From NCBI RefSeq assembly GCF_019649055.1, contig NW_026570264.1:930001-994000 (forward strand): a DNA stretch of 64,000 bases, in the 5' to 3' direction. The notes under the pieces were generated by a model. It ran no database searches, was not told the DNA's origin, and was given only the letters and a program-made list of their open reading frames with translations. Position numbers and translations under genes: made by a program. Source of the DNA: Paramacrobiotus metropolitanus (taxonomy: Eukaryota > Tardigrada > Eutardigrada > Parachela > Macrobiotidae). Below are positions 1 to 9,707 of this stretch, in pieces (position 1 is the first letter of the stretch; each line of letters begins with the position of its first letter).

Positions 1-265
1 CATATCAAATACTGAAACCGCATGGTATTTTTGGTGGATCACTGCAGACGGGTAAGGTTATTTACAAACAGTGAATAGAACGTCCTGTTATTGTATGGCA
101 TGCTTCGATGATACGTAGCCATCCTGTGATGGTAATATGAATATTCGGTGATAAGATCTACGAGCAACAACACATAATGCAGTAAATGAAGCGCGATTAA
201 TTGCTACCAGGAAAAATGAAATCGCGCATTAATCATGTGTGTATCAAGCGTCCGTTTTCTTTACA

Positions 266-1009
266 TCACAATAGCGTAAGAATGTTTTCGAAAAAATTGA
301 AAAACCTTGTTGTGATGTACCACTTACCACGTAATTCACTGAAGCCAGCGGATGCAACCTCTATTGGACCGTTAAGAACGCGTTCCATTTGTTGTAGAAT
401 TACCAGCAATTGGCCTTCCATGTCACCATGGCGCGAACCCACTGTTGTTGTACCGTAGTGATTTTGCGGTTGAGTAGAGTGGTAATACAGGGTCACGTTG
501 TTGTCTTCATCAGGGGCGGGGGATTCTGGAGTGTCCTGAAAAAGGCGTGACACGTAAGAGGTTGGGGAAGCTGGATTAGGGTGAGAAACAGGGGAATATT
601 CTTCCATCGCAGCGGCAACTAACGCAGCCAGCCCAGGGGGTGGTTGCGACATAGTAGTAGCCACAATAGGCGTAGATACCCGTGGTATAGAGTTAGCAAA
701 TTCGGGTAAACGGAAGCGTAATGCAGATACGGCAGACTGAGCATGATAATGAGTGCCAGGAAAGATTGGAGGGAACAGATTCATAGTTGGGCGATGCGGT
801 GCTACCGACGGAGAGCGCACGTAATAAGGAGACGGAAGATTGACGGTAGTGGTCGCCGTCCTACGATTGCCGGTGCTACCACGGCCACAGAACTGGCTTG
901 GTCGGCGGTCCATAGCCAGAACACCTGCACTGTGCAAAACCAAAATCGGAAAGGAAATAAGAAGAAACATCTTAAACAGTAATTGCTTAAATGCTAACAA
1001 ACAAAACAT
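266..1009 (-). CDS. hypothetical protein with N-terminal hydrophobic signal/anchor
   Basis: I do not recognise this 247-residue protein. It opens with a hydrophobic stretch (residues 2-32) resembling a signal peptide or anchor. A proline-, serine- and threonine-rich low-complexity middle follows, then a more regular C-terminal segment around residues 190-245 that includes LLVILQQMERVLNGPIE. It is divergent from the spliced regulator-like gene, and the 246-base gap between them carries the palindromic motifs described separately. That placement suggests it belongs to the virus-like element and may be secreted or displayed on membranes. No enzyme motif is visible. The reading frame is uninterrupted for 744 bases, which argues for a real gene, but the product is a guess. 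Confidence 0.5.
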   Translation of the reverse strand: MFCLLAFKQLLFKMFLLISFPILVLHSAGVLAMDRRPSQFCGRGSTGNRRTATTTVNLPSPYYVRSPSVAPHRPTMNLFPPIFPGTHYHAQSAVSALRFRLPEFANSIPRVSTPIVATTMSQPPPGLAALVAAAMEEYSPVSHPNPASPTSYVSRLFQDTPESPAPDEDNNVTLYYHSTQPQNHYGTTTVGSRHGDMEGQLLVILQQMERVLNGPIEVASAGFSELRGKWYITTRFFNFFENILTLL

Positions 1010-1255
1010 TGTACTAAAAAAAGCGTGTAATCAATTTTAGTATCCGTAGGCCCTTATCACTGACCTCGGTCATCGTCACCGAGCTCGGTGATTGTACAAC
1101 TGTTGCTATGAAAGTAGTACGGAAATTCTCGTGACCTTTTGCGCTGTGTGTAATCGAAAACGATTACACCAAGTAAAAACCAAGCAGTGGGTTCTCCTTT
1201 AAAAGGGCTCTAGGGATTACTTGTGACTTTCATAATTTTTTAAACCTGTATAACT
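1010..1255. promoter_or_regulatory. divergent promoter with palindromic operators
   Basis: This gap separates two divergent genes. It contains a perfect 9-bp inverted repeat with a 4-base spacer, GTGTAATCG-AAAA-CGATTACAC, at 1,148-1,169. A 16-bp perfect palindrome, TCACCG-AGCT-CGGTGA, lies at 1,076-1,091. Both fit the consensus TNAYCG-N4-CGRTNA found in three other gaps of the element. A TTTTAAAAG stretch near 1,197-1,205, about 50 bases before the start codon at 1,256, could serve as a TATA-like element. Function is inferred from position and recurrence. Confidence 0.6.
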
Positions 1256-2844
1256 ATGGATTACACGTACGACGAAATGCTGACGCCTTTCTATGACGTG
1301 ATTAGTCCGCAGCTGCAGTCCGCCAGTGGTAATTGTCCGCTTCCTCCTGCTGCAGCGACGGATGAATTTGCATGGATTGATGAATGGCTTCGTGAGATAA
1401 ACGGTCAACAGACGGTTTCCAATAATGCTGCAGGTGGACAGTCTACGTCTCAGCCTGGAACATCGTCCTACACAATCGACTACGGCTGGTTGGATGAGGT
1501 GATGACCGAGCTCAATGTCCCTCAAGCTCCTGCAGTAGGCTCAGCTCGCGTTTTGGAAAGTACATCAGAACAAACCGTCCCAACAGCTCAAGTCACACAA
1601 GGTATCGATCACACGGACAAACAAAAGTGAAAATCATTCGAATTTTACATGGTTTTAGATTCCAATCAACTAGCTGCAAATTACGCTTCTTTGGAAGGTA
1701 AGCAAAAAAAAAAAGTTAAATAAACAATTAAATAATATTTACGTTTTTAGAATATTTCATTGGTGACATTCTTGCTTACAGATCGGTACCCAATTTACTT
1801 GGAGTATCCCGAAATCATGCAGGCTGATTCCCAAGAAGATTTGATGCAATACGGTCAAGGTTAGAAGCTATAGACCTGAAATCTGTTTAATGTTCACCAA
1901 ACGATATTACAGGAACTGCGTTCGATTTTCCTCAAATGCAAGCATGCAACACCGTTGACACGGGTACGATGCTGCCTAATTTGTTCTAATAAAAAAATAA
2001 AAGAGCCGTTTTTAATTTTCATTTTTTTTTTTTAAAAAAAGGGCTACAAGGTGTGCCAATTGCTCCACAGGGTATGAAGTGGACGGATGCACAGAATCCA
2101 TGTACCGACAGTACGTATTTCAGTTAGTTCGCCTTTAAATAGTGCCTAACTGAGAAAATGTTTCCAGACCAAACCGCGGTATGCTATAACTTCAACGAAC
2201 CGGCCACCGTAACCCTTGTGGATGAAGGGCGGGCTGCGGTCCCACTAGCTTCCGGAAGCAGCGACTGGGTATCAGAGGCGGTTGCCTTATCGCTGTTGCA
2301 TCCGTTGCCGGCGGTGTGGGTGCGAACAAATCGAAAAACCACGACCCATAAGAATTTGCCTGCCGCTCTTCGGTCTATTCCATGGGATATTAGGGCCGAA
2401 AATCTGCTGATGTATTTTAGCAGCGACAAAGAGTGGAATGGGTGGTTTACACATGTTGTGCTCGTGTTCTTGACAAAACCGGGCAGCTTGGAAGTGACAC
2501 GCGATGAGTTTCAGACGGTTTTAAAGTACATCTTGGACGGAGGATGGGATCAGGACAGCGGTAACGCTGCTAATGAATGCAAAAGGCTTGCAGTACCAAC
2601 AGTGCCATACCGTCGAATTAGTCGCACTTTGTTAATTTGGTACCGAAAATTTGCCAATGGTTCGGTGCGTAGCATTAAAGGTCACACGGTGTATGTTACA
2701 TTGACTCGAATTACTACAACAAATACTTATGTTAATTGCATGAATATTAACGAAGCTGCTGTTAAATCGCTAGCTGAACAACGAGACCTGTTGCAGATTC
2801 TTGTGCCCGATGGCGTTGAATATCCACCATTGATAACAGTGTGA
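1256..2844 (+). CDS. spliced acidic putative transcription regulator with two alternative 3' ends
   Basis: Six exons can be read: 1256-1601, 1659-1697, 1782-1859, 1913-1963 (or to 1989), 2042-2110 and 2168-2844. All junctions are phase 1 with GT-AG borders, giving 419 residues. If the fourth exon is not spliced at 1963 it runs to a stop at 1989 that overlaps an AATAAA signal, giving a 179-residue short form. The N-terminal half is acidic and aromatic, with two similar helices, FAWIDEWLREI and YGWLDEVMTEL, that look like activation-domain motifs. The C-terminal exon (about 225 residues) is a mixed alpha/beta domain I do not recognise. It lies just upstream of PolB, so an early regulator is plausible. 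No transcript evidence is available; exon borders rest on frame and splice signals only. Confidence 0.6.
1988..1993 (+). terminator. internal poly(A) signal of the short regulator form
   Basis: AATAAA overlaps the TAA stop of the short form, and a second AATAAA follows within ten bases. Both lie inside the last-but-one intron of the long form, so splicing at 1963 would remove them. This arrangement is what intronic alternative polyadenylation would need. Confidence 0.5.
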
Positions 2845-3272
2845 CTTTACTTATATTTTTTTGGCATCGGTGTCGGCTTAACTATATGGAAATCTGAATA
2901 AAAAAGCGATTTTTAACCATCATAGATTTAGCTGCCTCAAGCACACGAGTTCCGTTAAAACATTACCGCTTATCGCACCATTTTAAAAACAAGAATTATG
3001 TAAAAATTTATTTATAGTATTACGACCCGCACTTATAATAAATAATATCGCAGAAAAATTGCAGTTATTACCGACACGGATTACAATTAAAGCGGCATCA
3101 TCAACCTCATTTACAACAATTATCACCGACGTCAGTTACAATTAATTTAAAAGTTAACAAAACATTACCGAGCTCGATCACAGCTGTCATCGAAGTCGGT
3201 TACAACACCCGCTATATAATAACTACCGCATGAAGTAACGGAAAAAGTTTAGACGAATAAATTTACACCACC
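2845..3272 (+). promoter_or_regulatory. PolB promoter region with clustered palindromic operators and TATA box
   Basis: Three good matches to TNAYCG-N4-CGRTNA stand in a row: TCACCG-ACGT-CAGTTA (3,123-3,138), TTACCG-AGCT-CGATCA (3,165-3,180) and TCATCG-AAGT-CGGTTA (3,187-3,202). A looser one lies near 3,067-3,085. A TATATAA box at 3,213-3,219 sits 54 bases before the PolB start codon, which has a good context (CCACCATGG). AATAAA near 2,897 probably ends the upstream gene. Confidence 0.62.
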
Positions 3273-6200
3273 ATGGCTGATAACAGTCTACCGTATAACA
3301 TTGAAGATTTCACACGCATCGAGTGTACCGGTGAAAAATTCTCCCATAAATACCGACTGCATTTCAAATGCTTTTCTGTAAAAGTTTCTGAATTAGAAAA
3401 AGTGCCGTTTTCGGAAGTACCAGTTGTAATAACGCTTATTTTGGAGCATATATTAGACACTCTTTTGGAAGACGTGGGACCAGATGAAATGGTAAGAATG
3501 CGACTTGATTCTGGATCTCTGAATCGACCAATATGGACGCCACCTATTGCACGGTCGCAGCTAACGGTAGCACGATGGATGGCAGAGGTTGCGCGCGTAC
3601 TGAATTCGTACGAAGAATTTGTTATCGACGATTCCTTCGAAATTTCATTGCAATACACCAACATTCCAAAAGGTAGCTGCAACCGAGACGTGCCGCAGCT
3701 TCTACGCCGAAGGTTGGAAAAAATGAAATCAGTGGTTGTTATTAAAAATACGGATAAAATCTGCCTGGCCCGTGCCCTTGTTGTTGGAAAAGCGCATGCC
3801 GACGGAAACAAAAGCTTGTACCGGAAGCTTATACGTGGTAAAAGATTGCAGACCAAGGAAGCCCAGTTTCTCATCACCCGAGCGGGATTTAAAGAACAGG
3901 AATTTAACCTTCGGCACCTTCATAAATTCCAAGAAATTCTTCCTCAGTATCAGATCATCGTGGTCAGTGTGGATCATGCAAACCTCATAGTGTTCAGCGG
4001 AAAAGTTCAACCCAAGCAAATCATTTTGCTGCATCACGATCATCACTTTGACGTGTTAAAATCTTTAGCAGCCTTTTTTAGAAAAAAGTATTGGTGCTAC
4101 GCGTGTAATAAGGGTTATTCGGAACGCGCTGATCATCGCTGTTCCAATATGTGCAAGTGCTGTTTGAGGTCATCTTGTCCGTCTGATCCATGTTCTATGG
4201 TGCACTGCAACGACTGCAACCGTGCCTTTTTCGGACCGGACTGCTACGCTCACCATAAGATTGGACCAATGAAAGGGCGGCCAAAACGAAGGAGCATTTG
4301 CAGCTTGATCCAAATCTGTAAAGATTGTTTACGGATTGTCTCAATGAAGCGAAGGAAAAACGGTAACACTCATCAGTGTGGTGAGATTTTCTGCAAGACG
4401 TGTAAAGTGCATGCTCTACCCGACTCACATCACTGCTTTATGAGACCACATCAAGTCAATGCGGAAGAACTGGAGCTGAACGAAAACGCCAGCTTTTTAT
4501 ACTTCGACTTCGAGACTTATGTCGGAGAGAACAACGATTTAGTTCCTAATTTGGCGGTAAATTATTTGTTTTTTTAAAATTACTATAGGCTTGAGATCGT
4601 CCGGTGTTGTTGCAGGTGGTACAGGATGATGACGGTAACGAATGGGTGTTTCCGGCGGAAGACGCACCTTTGGGCGGGGATGTGACTGATGCATTATGTA
4701 CCTTCTTGTTCAACGAAGAGCACAGAGATCACTTCATCATTGCCCATAATTTTAAAGTTAGTAAAATAGCATGTACTCAAATTTCGCGTTTTAATTGTCA
4801 CATTTTTCTTTCCAGTCGTTCGATGGCTATTTCATACTCAACTGGCTACTAAAAAATGGAGTGGTTCCAAAAGTCATTCTCAATGGTGGCAAAATTCTAC
4901 AGCTGGATGTACCTTTGCTGAATATACGTTTCCGGGACAGCATTAATTACAATCCTCAGAGCCTCGCAAAATGGCCGGCAACTTTTGGGTTACCAGACAT
5001 CAGCAAAGGGACTTTCCCACATCGCTTCAACCGCAAAGAAAACTGGGATCAAGTTGTTCCCTTTCCGTCGATGGATGAGTACGGTTATCAAGGAATGAAT
5101 ACCAAGTCCAAAGACTCATTCCGAGAATGGTATGAAAAAGAAAAAATGGAGAAGAACAACATTTTTGATTTCCGTCAAGAATTCGTACAGTACTGCAAGA
5201 TGGACGTTACTGTTTTACGGTTATGTTGCCAGCAGTTTAGAAAACTGTTTCAAGGAATAAGCAAAGGGCTGTGCCCCTTCGTCTCGTCCTTAACAATTGC
5301 CGGTTTGTGCAACAAGTACTGGCGCACATTCATGCTGAAACCAGAACAGATTGGACTGTTACCACACGGTTTAAACGCAAGAAATCGCCACCAGTCAGTA
5401 AAGGCCAAGAAATGGCTGTCCTGGATGGAAGAGGACGGAAATTGTGAGATCCAATCGGTCATCAACGGTTCCGAGCACAACATTGGACCATACCATGTCG
5501 ACGGTTACAGAGATGATATTCACATGGTTTATGAATTTTACGGCTGCAGGTTTCATGGCTGCCCAAAATGCGTCGCCCCAACAACCCTGCACCCTTTCCG
5601 TGACATACCAATGTCCGAAATTCATAAAGAGACGCTCGATCGCGAGGAGTACATTCGAGGACAAGGATACAATCTGACTTGCATTTGGGAGCATGAGTTT
5701 GATGAAGAACTGAAATCAAATCCTGAAATGAAAGCTTTTGTCTCCCGCCTGCAGTTCATGGACCGATTGGACCCGCGCAACGCTTTCTATGGTGGTCGAA
5801 CGAATGCGGTTAAACTTCTCCACAAAGTAGACGGTGACGAACAAATCCGTTATTACGATGTCAACAGCGAGTACCCGTTCGTCAACAAAAACAAGCGGTA
5901 TCCTGTTGGTCATCCCATTATCATAACTAAGAATTTCCTCGATATTCGAAACTACTTTGGAGTGGTGGTGTGTGAAATGCTTCCACCTGGGAATCTGGCC
6001 TATCCGGTTTTACCTTACCGCTGTGGCGGCAAACTGACATTCCCTTTGTGCCGAACGTGCATGGAGAAACATCTTAACACCAAATGCGAACATGCGGATT
6101 GTGAACGTGCCATTACTGGTACCTGGTGCACGCCGGAAATTTTGAAAGCGCTTGACTGTGGATATGGCGTAGTCAAAATCTTTGAAGTCTGGCACTTTGA

Positions 6201-7284
6201 CAAGCATGAAGACCGACTGTTCGAAGGTTATATTAATCAGTTCCTTAAAATCAAAACGGAGTCCAGTGGATGGCCCGCAGAAATTCAGACGGAAGCGCAG
6301 AAACAAAAGTACATTGCGGATTTTAAAGAACACGAAAACGTTGATTTGGACTATGAAAAAATAAATTCGAATCCAGGTTTAAGGGCACTAGCCAAGCTGT
6401 GTTTGAACAGGTAAAAAACCTTTATTGATATTTTTTTAATAATTATAGATTCTACTTTTTTTTTTTTGCAGTTTTTGGGGCCGCCTGGGAATGCAGGACA
6501 ACAAATTGAACACCATGTATATCAGTGAACCTGAAAAGTTTTACAGTATGCTATTGTCGGGAAAGCACCACGTGAATTCTTGGGATTTATTCACGGAAGA
6601 AATTGTTCAAATTACGTACACAACCGAACCCGGATTTGTCGACCGTAATCCTAATACGAACGTCATTCTTGCAGCGTAAGTGCTCTACGTTGATGAATAA
6701 TAACCATATATCGTGGCTCAGATAAATATTTCAGATTTACTACCTGCTGGGCGCGACTACATTTACTGAAGTTTATGGAGATGGTTGAAGGTCGACTGCT
6801 GTATTTTGATACCGGTTGGTTACAAAGGTTTTTCATGCTAGTTTGCTTTTTTTTTTTACGGTTGTTTTTTTTTGCAGACTCAATATTTTTTGTGACTCGT
6901 CCGGGAGCTGTTGATCCTCCTACCGGAATTTTTCTCGGTGATTTAACAAACGAATTGAAGCCAGGACAATACATAACACAGTTTGTCAGTCTGGGAGCCA
7001 AAACCTATGCCTACGTTACCAACGATGGGGCCAGCGTTGTCAAAGTTAAAGGTTTCACCATAAACGGACGCACTAGCGAGCAGATCAACTATACAACGAT
7101 GCTGGACATGCTGGAAAACCGCAACGTAGTCGATGTACAGTATCCTGATATTCTTCAAAGGGTCAAATCGAGTTTGAGCATTCGTAACGCAAGTGCAGTG
7201 AAACGATTTCAAGTAACTTATGATAAACGTCGTGTTATTGATGAACAGTTTAATACAGTACCATTTGGTTACAAGTTGGTTTAA
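3273..7284 (+). CDS. polB: family B DNA polymerase, protein-primed type, six exons
   Basis: Exons 3273-4556, 4616-4756, 4816-6410, 6472-6675, 6735-6814 and 6878-7284 join in frame to about 1,236 residues, normal for Polinton PolB. Exon 1 ends with a Cys/His-rich region (about residues 273-393), probably zinc-binding, followed by exonuclease motif I (YFDFETY). HNFK-SFDGYF spans the second intron and matches Exo II, and YCKMDVTVL matches Exo III. DVNSEYP is polymerase motif A, KLCLNSFWGRLG matches motif B, and the catalytic YFDTDS of motif C is split by the fifth intron. The enzyme would replicate the element from a protein primer. Its end overlaps the stop of the convergent TBP-like gene by four bases. 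Introns are short, with clear pyrimidine tracts. No frame break is present. Confidence 0.92.
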
Positions 7285-7811
7285 ACCAGTGATTTATTAA
7301 ATTCATCAAGCATTATCTGAATTTGTTGAACGGCTGCGCACAATTGCTCCGTTGTTTTTAAACCGAGAAAATTGCATTTACCAGAGGAAAATAACACCGC
7401 TCGACCAGTGCTCAATTTAATCGCTAAACCACTAAACAACTCAGGCGTATATTCTAAACTGAAAAAAGCACTGAATTTTTCAATGTGCACGCGCTGTGAG
7501 AAAGCATGGTTCCCAATGACATTCACAATTCGGTAATCGGTAACGGTATAAAAAATTCCTATATCCGAAAGAAGATTTGCAAAATAAGTTACCAATTCTT
7601 GGGCTTCCGTTTCGGTCCGCGCTCCATTAACAGTTATTTTACCGTTTCGATATAACTGGCAGTGTGCTTTGAATGGTAACAGGCGGCGTACCAGCAAACC
7701 CGAGAATGTCTCAGGAATATATTGAGCCATTGGTAAAAGCTTCTCAATTTTCCGAAGGTCCAGGGTAGTGTTTAAATCCGCAACGGCAACTACATTGGTG
7801 ATTCTGGGCAT
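7281..7811 (-). CDS. divergent TATA-binding protein (TBP) homologue
   Basis: The 176 residues match the two-repeat TBP core in length and pattern. Repeat 1 (about 3-84) has VADLNTTLDLRKIE, a Y-I-P-E-T-F segment and YRNGKITVNGA, where TBP has the LDL...EY.P..F and F.SGK..TGAK signatures. Repeat 2 (about 91-173) has LEYTPELFSGLAIKL and VLFSSGKCNFLGLK, very close to the second TBP repeat. One intercalating phenylalanine position is kept (FSSGK) and its repeat-1 partner is Tyr. There is no N-terminal extension. By family knowledge it would bind TATA boxes in the nucleus; here TATATAAA boxes lie in the element's own promoters. The gene overlaps the neighbour at 7,744-8,247 by 68 bases in another frame and ends tail-to-tail with PolB. 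Giant viruses encode TBPs; I am not aware of it as a normal Polinton gene. Confidence 0.78.
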   Translation of the reverse strand: MPRITNVVAVADLNTTLDLRKIEKLLPMAQYIPETFSGLLVRRLLPFKAHCQLYRNGKITVNGARTETEAQELVTYFANLLSDIGIFYTVTDYRIVNVIGNHAFSQRVHIEKFSAFFSLEYTPELFSGLAIKLSTGRAVLFSSGKCNFLGLKTTEQLCAAVQQIQIMLDEFNKSLV

Positions 7812-8247
7812 CGCAATGATACCACAACGCGAAACGTACGGCTTTACGGAGTGTAGAAACGGGTAGTGATGTCAACTTATGAAACGGTGGACAGCCAAAG
7901 GTTTCCAGGTTTTTTACTTCCGGTACAAATTGTTCCAGCAACCGGCACTTTTCTTGCCCTTTTGCAAGGAATCGTATTCTGCTAGGACGTCCAATTCTTT
8001 TAAATATGTCTTCAACGGCGCAACTCACTTGGTTGCAACGGTAATCTCCTTCGGTATACCACAACAGACCGTGTGAATGGCGAGCTTGTCGTGTGAGGTC
8101 GAATTTGTATTGGCTGGCACAACGCGGTAACGTAAAGGTATATAAATTCTGTTCCGATTTTTCCGGACAGTAAAATGCCAGTTGTTTAATATACTTTTTA
8201 CCGTTGATGACAAACCAATCTGCGTCAAGAATGCAGGGCACTGCCAT
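7744..8247 (-). CDS. conserved-looking uncharacterised protein, possible RNase H-fold
   Basis: This 167-residue protein begins with ILDADWFVINGKKYIKQLAF. Later come a FLAKGQEKCRLLEQF segment, NLETFGCPPFHKL and a closing set of Cys and His residues. The layout resembles small proteins seen beside invertebrate mobile elements, with an aspartate-rich first strand, a K-G-x-E-K turn, an L-E-x-x-G-C-P motif and a C-x-x-H tail. These have an exonuclease or RNase H-like look, but I cannot name a family. It is the first gene leftward from the bidirectional promoter and may be co-transcribed with the TBP-like gene, whose start lies inside its 3' end. Function unknown. Confidence 0.55.
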   Translation of the reverse strand: MAVPCILDADWFVINGKKYIKQLAFYCPEKSEQNLYTFTLPRCASQYKFDLTRQARHSHGLLWYTEGDYRCNQVSCAVEDIFKRIGRPSRIRFLAKGQEKCRLLEQFVPEVKNLETFGCPPFHKLTSLPVSTLRKAVRFALWYHCDAQNHQCSCRCGFKHYPGPSEN

Positions 8248-8700
8248 TTTTTTCTCAAATATAGAGAAAATGTTGCAAAAAAAAAAGAATTTCTAAACGG
8301 TGACCTTTCGAGTATTGTAATTTATATAGAATCGAACTGAACTGGTTGCAACCGTGCAAGATGATTGTAATCGTGCAGAGTTACGATTGTGTAACCGACC
8401 AGAATTACTGTAATCGTACACCATTATAGTGCTGTAACCGAATACGGTGATTATCACCGAACAGGATTATAACCTTACAAAAGTGACTGTAATCGTGTAC
8501 GATCACAATTGTGGACTAAGCTGTGGTGTACTGCACGTTTAGATCGTTGTAATCGAGTGGGATTACTGTAACCGTGGAAGTAAACGGTGTGTCATAAGTT
8601 GCGGTCGTAAATGAATTGTATATAAACGGTACCGCTCACACTAAGACCGTGCAGAGTTTAGTTTTGTTGAATTTTGTTTTATCTAGATATTGTATAAACC
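8248..8700. promoter_or_regulatory. bidirectional promoter: two TATATAAA boxes flanking an operator array
   Basis: TATATAAA occurs on the minus strand at 8,321-8,328, facing the TBP-side genes, and on the plus strand at 8,619-8,626, facing the gene at 8,701. The roughly 290 bases between them carry repeated half-sites spaced as TNAYCG-N4-CGRTNA. Examples are 8,411-8,426, 8,435-8,450 (TAACCG-AATA-CGGTGA), 8,490-8,505 (TAATCG-TGTA-CGATCA) and 8,550-8,565 (TAATCG-AGTG-GGATTA). A back-to-back arrangement, CGGTGA-TTA-TCACCG, lies at 8,445-8,459. Promoter function is inferred. Confidence 0.65.
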
Positions 8701-9657
8701 ATGGAGTTTCTTGACTTGTTGGCACAAAAACGACCGCAAGGAGGATTTACAAAGCGAAAACGCCCAGGAGCCGAAGACGATACCAACCCGGAAGCAAAGA
8801 AAGCTAAAGGTGGCGCACTAATAGAAGGTACGCCAACGCATCCACGCTTTGCTTTTACACAGAACGGCAAGCCGGTTTATCGACTGGGCAACGACAAGTT
8901 CGTGTATGTTGGTACGAATACGGACGCAAAGAAAAGTACGATTCGCGTTGTTTTCGGGGAATGGAAAGAACAGCCTGATAACTCCTGGAAAGCGACTTGG
9001 GGGAAAAACATTGTGCTCTCCAAGAAAGGATTTCTCCGTTTGGCGGCTCTTATGCTGACTGGAAAATCCGACATGGACGAGACTGCCCGCGCCAGTTCAG
9101 CAGAAACAGGGAGGTTGACACCATTGTACTTACTAGATGGAAGTATGTATTTTGGTTGGAGTCGTTTCAGCAACGCAAACGTGGCTACGATTCGTCGATT
9201 CAATGTGAAAGCTGGCGACATGGTCCCGACCCGTTACGGTATTTCGTTCGGTGAGCGCTGTTATGACGGACTGAAGGAACTGCTGAAGGATCTGCAGTTG
9301 ATTAAAGACATTGCCAAGATTCAGAAGGAAAGTGGCACTGAGGATCCGATTTTGGAAGGTTTAGCGTACACTGAACTGGATGAAAACATAGCTGATGCCT
9401 TGGTTCCACTGGTAAAACTGATGGACGACGGGACTGGACCGAAGAATTACACCGAAAATTACCGCCCATCGGATGCTGAATGGAACGGAGCTAAAGAACG
9501 TCTATTGGAACTGCGCATTGTGCATGGTATCTTGTTTGGGTTAGAAAAGCTGGGAATTGAGCAAGCTCTGGAAATGGATGTGGAGTCTTATTTAATGTTG
9601 CATGAGAATCGTATTCGTGGAAATGTTGGGCGCACTATTGCAGCGGATAATTGTTGA
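8701..9657 (+). CDS. nuclear DNA-binding protein, possibly PC4-like
   Basis: The 318-residue product starts with a basic nuclear-targeting stretch (KRPQGGFTKRKRP, then EAKKAK near residue 32). Residues about 59-118 follow the PC4/p15 coactivator plan: a beta strand with F-V-Y-V-G, a strand with IRVVFGEW, a variable loop, then W-G-K-N-I-V-L-S-K-K-G-F-L-R-L before a helix. PC4 domains bind single-stranded DNA and assist transcription or replication. The rest, about 160-318, is helical and charged and unrecognised. It reads rightward from the bidirectional promoter opposite the TBP-side genes. A single-stranded DNA-binding replication role is an alternative. The frame is intact and the start codon context is good. 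Confidence 0.55.
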   Translation: MEFLDLLAQKRPQGGFTKRKRPGAEDDTNPEAKKAKGGALIEGTPTHPRFAFTQNGKPVYRLGNDKFVYVGTNTDAKKSTIRVVFGEWKEQPDNSWKATWGKNIVLSKKGFLRLAALMLTGKSDMDETARASSAETGRLTPLYLLDGSMYFGWSRFSNANVATIRRFNVKAGDMVPTRYGISFGERCYDGLKELLKDLQLIKDIAKIQKESGTEDPILEGLAYTELDENIADALVPLVKLMDDGTGPKNYTENYRPSDAEWNGAKERLLELRIVHGILFGLEKLGIEQALEMDVESYLMLHENRIRGNVGRTIAADNC

Positions 9658-9707
9658 CGTGTTAAATTGGTTAGCAATATAAACCGGCACTACTTGTTTT
9701 CATATTT

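Noticed and set aside
1-260. Possible terminal inverted repeat of the Maverick element
   Set aside because: I compared it by eye with 18,100-18,600 in inverted orientation and found no match.
1751-1781. Alternative acceptor at 1,750 in the regulator-like gene
   Set aside because: It leads quickly to a stop in frame, while the acceptor at 1,781 keeps a long frame.
3067-3085. ATTACCG-ACA-CGGATTACA as another operator
   Set aside because: The spacer is three bases rather than four and arm pairing is weak; kept only as a loose match.
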